64,000 nucleotides of DNA from NCBI GenBank assembly GCA_905233385.1, contig CAJOEH010000012.1, positions 38,114-102,113 of the forward strand, in the 5' to 3' direction. The stretch is from an uncultured Oscillospiraceae bacterium. GTDB lineage: Bacteria > Bacillota > Clostridia > Oscillospirales > Oscillospiraceae. The position numbers and the translations under genes are program-made. Below the pieces are notes generated by a model, which had not been told where the DNA came from, made no database searches, and saw only the letters and a list, made by a program, of their open reading frames with translations. Position 1 is the first letter of the stretch, and each line of letters starts with the position of its first letter. Positions 60,064-64,000 of the stretch are shown in pieces.

Positions 60064-62451
60064 TTATCGCAGTTTTGCGCCGAACTCTCTGTCCAGAGCC
60101 GCAAGCACGGCGGAGATCACGCCGTCGGAATCCGCGTCCGTCAGGGTGCGGTCGTCCGCGCGGAGGGTCAGGCTGAAGGCGAGACTCTTCTTGCCGTTGT
60201 CGATGCCCTTGCCGCGGTAGATGTCGAACAGCTTTACCTCGCGCAGCAGCTTGCCGCCGGCTTTTCGGATGCAGGCTTCGAGCTGCGCAGCCGTCAGCTT
60301 TTCGTCGGCTACGACGGCGATATCGCGGCTGACAGCGGGATACTTGGGCAGGGGAACGTACGTCGCGGCAGGAGAGATCAGACCGCTCAGGGCGGTGAAA
60401 TCGAGCTCAGCGGCGTAGATTTCCGCGCCGATGTCGTAATTCTTCGCGACCAGCGGATGCACCTGACCGAACACGCCGACGGCAACGCCGTTGACCGTGA
60501 TCTCGGCGCAGCGGCCGGGATGGTACGAGGGGTTGTCCTTAACGGCAGTATATGCCGCGCCCTTGACGTTCATACCCTTGAGGATCGTTTCTATCTCTCC
60601 CTTGATGGTGAAGAAATCCTCGCCTTCGCCGTAGGTGCCAAGCAGCAGATGGCGCGGTTCGTCGGGCAGGAGCTGCCCTTCCTTCGACAGATAGACCTTC
60701 GCCATTTCGTAGAGCTTGCACGCGCTGTTGTGGTAGGCGTTGTTGCGGGAAAGGATCGCCAGCATGGACGGCAGCGCGATCGTGCGCATGATGGACGCGT
60801 CCTCGCCGAGCGGATTCTGGATCTTCAGCGCGTCGCGCAGAGGAGAATCGGCGGGCAGACGGATCATGTCGAACACGGACGGGGAGACGAAGGAATAGGT
60901 CAGGATCTCGCTGTAGCCGAGACTGCGGCACAGCGCGCCGGTCTTGTTCTCCAGCGCCATCGTGCCGGTGTAGCCGCCCTCGGTGGCGACGCCCTTGAAG
61001 GCGGTCGTCGGGATCTCGTTGTAGCCGAAGAGTCTGCCGACTTCCTCCGCGATATCCGCCGTCTGCACGAGGTCGGGCCGCCAGGAGGGAACGCGGATCG
61101 TTCTGCCCTCGACGGGGATCTCCAGACGGCGCAGGTATTCGACCATATCCGCCTCGGAAATGTCCGTGCCGAGCAGTGCGTTGATGCGCTCCGGCTCGAG
61201 GTTCAACTCGCGCGGCTGCGGGATCTCGTTGAGGATGTCGATCATGCCGTCCATGACCTCGCCCGCGCCGAGCAGCTCGACGAGCTCGCAGGCGCGATTG
61301 ACGGCGGGAACGGTCAGCAGGGGATCGATGTTCTTCTCGAACTTGCCGGAAGACTCCGTGCGCATACCGAGCGCGAGCGCCGTCTGACGGATCGACGTGC
61401 CGTTGAAGTTCGCGGACTCGAAGACGACGTCCACGGTGTCGGCCATGATCTCGCTGTTCTCGCCGCCCATGATGCCGGCCAGACCGATCGGCTTCTCGCC
61501 GTCGGCGATGACGAGCATCCCGGGCGTCAGCTCGCGGACGTTGCCGTCCAGCGTGGTTAGGGTTTCGCCTTCCTCGCTGCGGCGGACGACGATCTTTTTC
61601 GAGCCGATATAGCGGTAATCGAACGCGTGCATCGGCTGGCCGTATTCGAGCATGACGTAGTTCGTGATGTCGACGATGTTGTTGATCGGGCGCACGCCGT
61701 TGGCGCGCAGCCGCTGCCGCAGCCACTTGGGAGACGGCGCGATCTTCACGTTGCGCGCCATGCGCGCCGTGTAGCGGTAGCACAGGTCGTCCGCAGGGAC
61801 TTCGACGTCGATCAGGTCGAGCAGATCGCCCTCCGCGCCGCCCTTGACGACGGGCTCGTGATGGCGCATCGGCAGGTTGAAGGCGGCGGCCGCCTCGCGC
61901 GCCAGACCGATGATGCTGTAGCAGTCCGGGCGGTTGTTCGTGATCTCAAAATCGACGACGGTGTCGTCGTTTCCGATGACCTTGTTGATGTCGTCGCCGG
62001 GCTTGCAGTCCTCCTGCAGGATCCAGATGCCGTCCTCGATCGCGTAGGGGAAGTCGTTGAGGGTCAGGCCGAGCTCCTTGAGAGAGCAGAGCATACCGCA
62101 CGATTCCACGCCGCGCAGCTTGCCCTTGGTGATGTGGATGCCGCCGGGCAGACGGGAGTTGTGCAGAGCGGCGGGAACAAGATCGCCCTCATGGACGTTC
62201 TGCGCGCCGGTGACGATCTGCACGGGCTCGGCAGCGCCGACGTCGACCTGGCAGACCCACATGTGGTCGGAGTTCTCGTGCCGCACGATGGAGAGCACCT
62301 TGCCGACGACGACGTTGGAGATCTCCGCGTCCATGCGCTCATAGGTCTCCACCTTCTGACCCGCGACGGTCAGAACGTCGACGAATTCCTTGTCGGAAAC
62401 GTTCGAGAGGTCAACAAATTCTTCGTTGAGCCATTTTCTGTTCAGTTTCAT
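60064..62451 (-). CDS. pheT: Phenylalanyl-tRNA synthetase beta subunit
   Basis: The 795-residue beta subunit of the alpha2-beta2 enzyme. The N-terminal EMAP/OB-like tRNA-binding domain (about 40-150), B3/B4 editing domain (about 210-390, with the [16 protein letters not shown] end), B5 and the degenerate synthetase core follow. The C-terminal ferredoxin-fold anticodon-binding domain ([22 protein letters not shown], residues about 700-795) is present. It lies 12 bases after pheS and shares its T-box leader. Length and domain set are normal. Confidence 0.96.
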   Translation of the reverse strand: MKLNRKWLNEEFVDLSNVSDKEFVDVLTVAGQKVETYERMDAEISNVVVGKVLSIVRHENSDHMWVCQVDVGAAEPVQIVTGAQNVHEGDLVPAALHNSRLPGGIHITKGKLRGVESCGMLCSLKELGLTLNDFPYAIEDGIWILQEDCKPGDDINKVIGNDDTVVDFEITNNRPDCYSIIGLAREAAAAFNLPMRHHEPVVKGGAEGDLLDLIDVEVPADDLCYRYTARMARNVKIAPSPKWLRQRLRANGVRPINNIVDITNYVMLEYGQPMHAFDYRYIGSKKIVVRRSEEGETLTTLDGNVRELTPGMLVIADGEKPIGLAGIMGGENSEIMADTVDVVFESANFNGTSIRQTALALGMRTESSGKFEKNIDPLLTVPAVNRACELVELLGAGEVMDGMIDILNEIPQPRELNLEPERINALLGTDISEADMVEYLRRLEIPVEGRTIRVPSWRPDLVQTADIAEEVGRLFGYNEIPTTAFKGVATEGGYTGTMALENKTGALCRSLGYSEILTYSFVSPSVFDMIRLPADSPLRDALKIQNPLGEDASIMRTIALPSMLAILSRNNAYHNSACKLYEMAKVYLSKEGQLLPDEPRHLLLGTYGEGEDFFTIKGEIETILKGMNVKGAAYTAVKDNPSYHPGRCAEITVNGVAVGVFGQVHPLVAKNYDIGAEIYAAELDFTALSGLISPAATYVPLPKYPAVSRDIAVVADEKLTAAQLEACIRKAGGKLLREVKLFDIYRGKGIDNGKKSLAFSLTLRADDRTLTDADSDGVISAVLAALDREFGAKLR

Positions 62452-62463
62452 TGTCGTACCTCC

Positions 62464-63507
62464 TCAGAATTGCGATAAGAAGCGGATGTCGTTGTCGAAG
62501 ATCAGACGCAGATCGTTCAGCTTCAGGCGGCCCATCGCCATGCGCTCCAGGCCGATGCCGAAGGCGAAGCCGGAGTATTTCTTGCTGTCGATGCCGCACC
62601 CTTCGAGCACCTTCGGGTGGACCATGCCCGCGCCGAGCAGTTCGATCCAGCCCTCGCCGTGGCAGGTGGAGCAGACCTGACCGTCGATCTCGCCCTTGCC
62701 TCTGCACTTGAAGCACTGCATGTCGACCTCGCAGCTCGGCTCGGTGAAGGGGAAGTGGTGCGGACGGAAACGGCAGACGGCGTCCTCGCCGTAGAGCCGC
62801 TTGATGAGCGTTTCGAGCGCGCCCTTGAGGTCGCCCATGGTGATACCCTCGTCGACGACCAGACCTTCGATCTGGTGGAACATCGGCGAGTGGGTCGCGT
62901 CGGCTTCGTCCTTGCGGAAGACGCGGCCGGGCGCGAGAATGCGGATAGGCGGCTTCTGCTGTTCCATGACGCGGATCTGCATGGGGCTGGTCTGCGTCCG
63001 CAGCAGAACTTTGTCGTCATCGTCGAAGTAGAAGGTGTCGGAGCGGTCGCGCGAGGGATGGCCTTCCTCGATGTTCAGGCGGGTGAAATTATAGGCGGCT
63101 TCCTCGACCTCGGGGCCGTCCACGATGGTGTAGCCCATGCCGATGAAGATCTCTTTGACCTCCTGCAGCACCTTGTTCATCGGGTGCTGATGGCCCATTT
63201 CGATCTCCTTGCCGGGAATGGTGACGTCGACCGCTTCCGCTTCGAGCCGGGCCTCCAGCGCGGTGGCTTCCAGCTCTGCTTTGCGTTCTTCGATGCGCTT
63301 CTCCAGTTCCGCGCGCACGCTGTTCGCGAGCTGCCCCATGACGGGACGCTCCTCGGCGGACAGCCTGCCCATCTGCTTGAGCACGGCGGTCAGCTCGCCC
63401 TTCTTGCCGAGGACGGCGACGCGCACCGCTTCGAGCGCGGCGGTGACGTCCGCGCTTTTGATCGCTGCCAGCGCAGACGTCTTGATCTGTTCCAGTTGCT
63501 CTCTCAT
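62464..63507 (-). CDS. pheS: Phenylalanyl-tRNA synthetase alpha subunit
   Basis: The 347-residue catalytic subunit. The coiled-coil N-terminus covers about residues 1-90; the core carries motif 1 (MGHQHPMNKVLQEVKEIF), motif 2 around RTQTSPMQIRVME and LAPGRVFRKDEADATHSPMFHQ, and motif 3 (FGIGLERMAMGRL). A CFKCRGKGEIDGQVCSTCHG zinc-like knuckle is present near residue 270, a feature of some PheS proteins. The ATG at 63507 follows AAGGAG. The upstream extension of the frame runs into the T-box leader and is not coding. Confidence 0.96.
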   Translation of the reverse strand: MREQLEQIKTSALAAIKSADVTAALEAVRVAVLGKKGELTAVLKQMGRLSAEERPVMGQLANSVRAELEKRIEERKAELEATALEARLEAEAVDVTIPGKEIEMGHQHPMNKVLQEVKEIFIGMGYTIVDGPEVEEAAYNFTRLNIEEGHPSRDRSDTFYFDDDDKVLLRTQTSPMQIRVMEQQKPPIRILAPGRVFRKDEADATHSPMFHQIEGLVVDEGITMGDLKGALETLIKRLYGEDAVCRFRPHHFPFTEPSCEVDMQCFKCRGKGEIDGQVCSTCHGEGWIELLGAGMVHPKVLEGCGIDSKKYSGFAFGIGLERMAMGRLKLNDLRLIFDNDIRFLSQF

Positions 63508-63529
63508 ATTGTTTCTCCTTTTTCGGTGA

Positions 63530-63785
63530 AATTTCAAAAAAATATGCCCTCCGTCCGATAGGGGACGAAAGACATGCTTCCGCGGTACCACCCGCAATTC
63601 GCCGCTGACACGACGCGCTCTGACCTGTAACGGAGCGACCCGTCCGCGCCTAATACGAAACAGATTCAGCGCGGCAGCTCACGGGAGAAAGCCGAACTGT
63701 TCACAGCAGACGCTTGCAGCAACCGCGTCCTCTCTGAAGCTGCGCCGAACAGCCGACGGCCCGATCATAGCCTTTTTCCTGTTGC
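63530..63785 (-). promoter_or_regulatory. T-box riboswitch of pheST
   Basis: The T-box GGGTGGTACCGCGG is at 63580-63593 on the minus strand. Stem I shows AGAGAG and GCTGCAAG distal elements (63725-63735 and 63714-63721 region). The TTC at 63694-63696, just after GAACAG, is the likely Phe specifier. The terminator is a GU-rich stem (GTCTTTCGTCC with GGACGGAGGGC, 63539-63572) with a T run. tRNA-Phe dependence is inferred from the downstream genes. Confidence 0.92.
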
Positions 63786-63791
63786 GTCGCT

Positions 63792-63820
63792 ATTTTAACA
63801 CAGCGTTTTCGATTTTGCAA
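63792..63820 (-). promoter_or_regulatory. Promoter of the pheST leader
   Basis: Minus-strand TTGCAA (63815-63820), 17 bases, TAAAAT (63792-63797). It is divergent from the promoter at 63829. Confidence 0.7.
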
Positions 63821-63828
63821 GTAAAGAT

Positions 63829-63856
63829 TTGACTATTTTTCCATAAGGGTTATAAT
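63829..63856 (+). promoter_or_regulatory. Promoter of the 27-codon ORF
   Basis: TTGACT, 16-base spacer, perfect TATAAT, 34 bases before the ATG at 63891. Confidence 0.7.
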
Positions 63857-63890
63857 AAGAGCAGAAGATTCAGCCGAGGGGGAGAAAACC

Positions 63891-63974
63891 ATGGCGACGG
63901 TTCATCTGCATCCGAAATACCGCACGGTCAGCGCCGCGGATATCGAAGTCGTTCCGATGTCCACGCCGAGGTAA
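63891..63974 (+). CDS. 27-residue ORF with promoter and ribosome binding site
   Basis: ATG, then 26 further codons and TAA: MATVHLHPKYRTVSAADIEV, then VPMSTPR. It has a sigma-A-type promoter and GGGGGAG 7 bases upstream of the ATG, divergent from pheS. No family known to me. It could be a leader peptide, a small protein, or the remains of a longer gene. The window ends 26 bases later, so what follows is unseen. Confidence 0.5.
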   Translation: MATVHLHPKYRTVSAADIEVVPMSTPR

Positions 63975-64000
63975 AGATCGCTTTTGAATTTTTCAAATTC

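Noticed and set aside
63508..63597. Upstream extension of pheS by 30 codons
   Set aside because: It reads through the T-box sequence and terminator; the ATG at 63507 has its own AAGGAG.

Overview
The window looks like the chromosome of an endospore-forming, Gram-positive anaerobe of the class Clostridia. It is GC-rich with strong G/C preference at third codon positions, which points to the Oscillospirales (Ruminococcaceae/Oscillospiraceae-like gut bacteria). Supporting signs are HprK, WhiA, IreB, T-box leaders ahead of aminoacyl-tRNA genes, CotJ, SpoVAD/SpoVAE and SpoIID-like spore proteins, and strong AGGAGG ribosome binding sites with frequent GTG and TTG starts. No rRNA, tRNA, CRISPR array, insertion sequence or prophage was seen. 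The placement is an inference from gene content, not from a search.

Layout. 1-10657: plus-strand housekeeping genes: der (5' end outside the window), plsY, gpsA, a GtrA-like membrane protein, rpmB on the opposite strand, then hprK, a murB with a disrupted 5' end, a stand-alone RapZ C-terminal domain, whiA and dnaE. 10745-14194: a calcium-motif lipoprotein with an OmpR-type response regulator and sensor kinase. 14196-19702: yqhQ-like DUF1385, prmC, recA, recX, rimO, pgsA, packed with short overlaps. 19706-27189: a T-box-led cysteine block (transglutaminase-like lipoprotein, cysE, cysS) followed by polA, rimI, tsaD. 27569-36752 is mostly minus strand: asnS, asnA, a small AT-richer membrane/HTH operon, a coaE-M18 aminopeptidase fusion, sua5, prfA, alaX. 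37153-43272: a lipoprotein, then ygfK, a membrane protein and ssnA, the last behind a structured-looking leader. 43583-49986: a DUF362 ferredoxin, glnA, two NUDIX proteins, a YhhN protein and a threonine aldolase with an AT-rich N-terminal extension. 50075-59067: a spore-enriched region (cotJAB fusion, cotJC, PG-binding/SpoIID proteins, spoVAD-spoVAE, NlpC/P60), with a DnaQ-like exonuclease, a FliB-like protein and a LytTR-PAS protein. 59091-63820: a small conserved protein, ireB, and T-box-led pheS-pheT. The last 150 bases hold a 27-codon ORF with its own promoter.

How the genes work together. The first third is a genome-maintenance and envelope core (ribosome assembly, phospholipid synthesis, carbon-catabolite control, cell wall, DNA replication and recombination, tRNA modification). 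The cysteine and phenylalanine blocks would respond to uncharged tRNA through T-boxes. AsnA and AsnS make asparagine and charge it, and GlnA assimilates ammonia. YgfK and SsnA belong to the anaerobic purine/selenium-linked catabolic set. The 50-59 kb region supplies coat, cortex-hydrolysis and dipicolinate-channel functions of the spore.

The most unusual items are non-genic or chimeric: (i) three copies of a three-hairpin element in the spore region, with base changes that preserve pairing; (ii) a possible pseudoknotted leader upstream of ssnA; (iii) the murB and threonine-aldolase genes, whose 5' parts are AT-rich sequence unlike the rest of the gene; (iv) two families of dispersed palindromic repeats, one of which has supplied the C-terminus of a NUDIX protein; and (v) the CoaE-aminopeptidase and CotJA-CotJB fusions.
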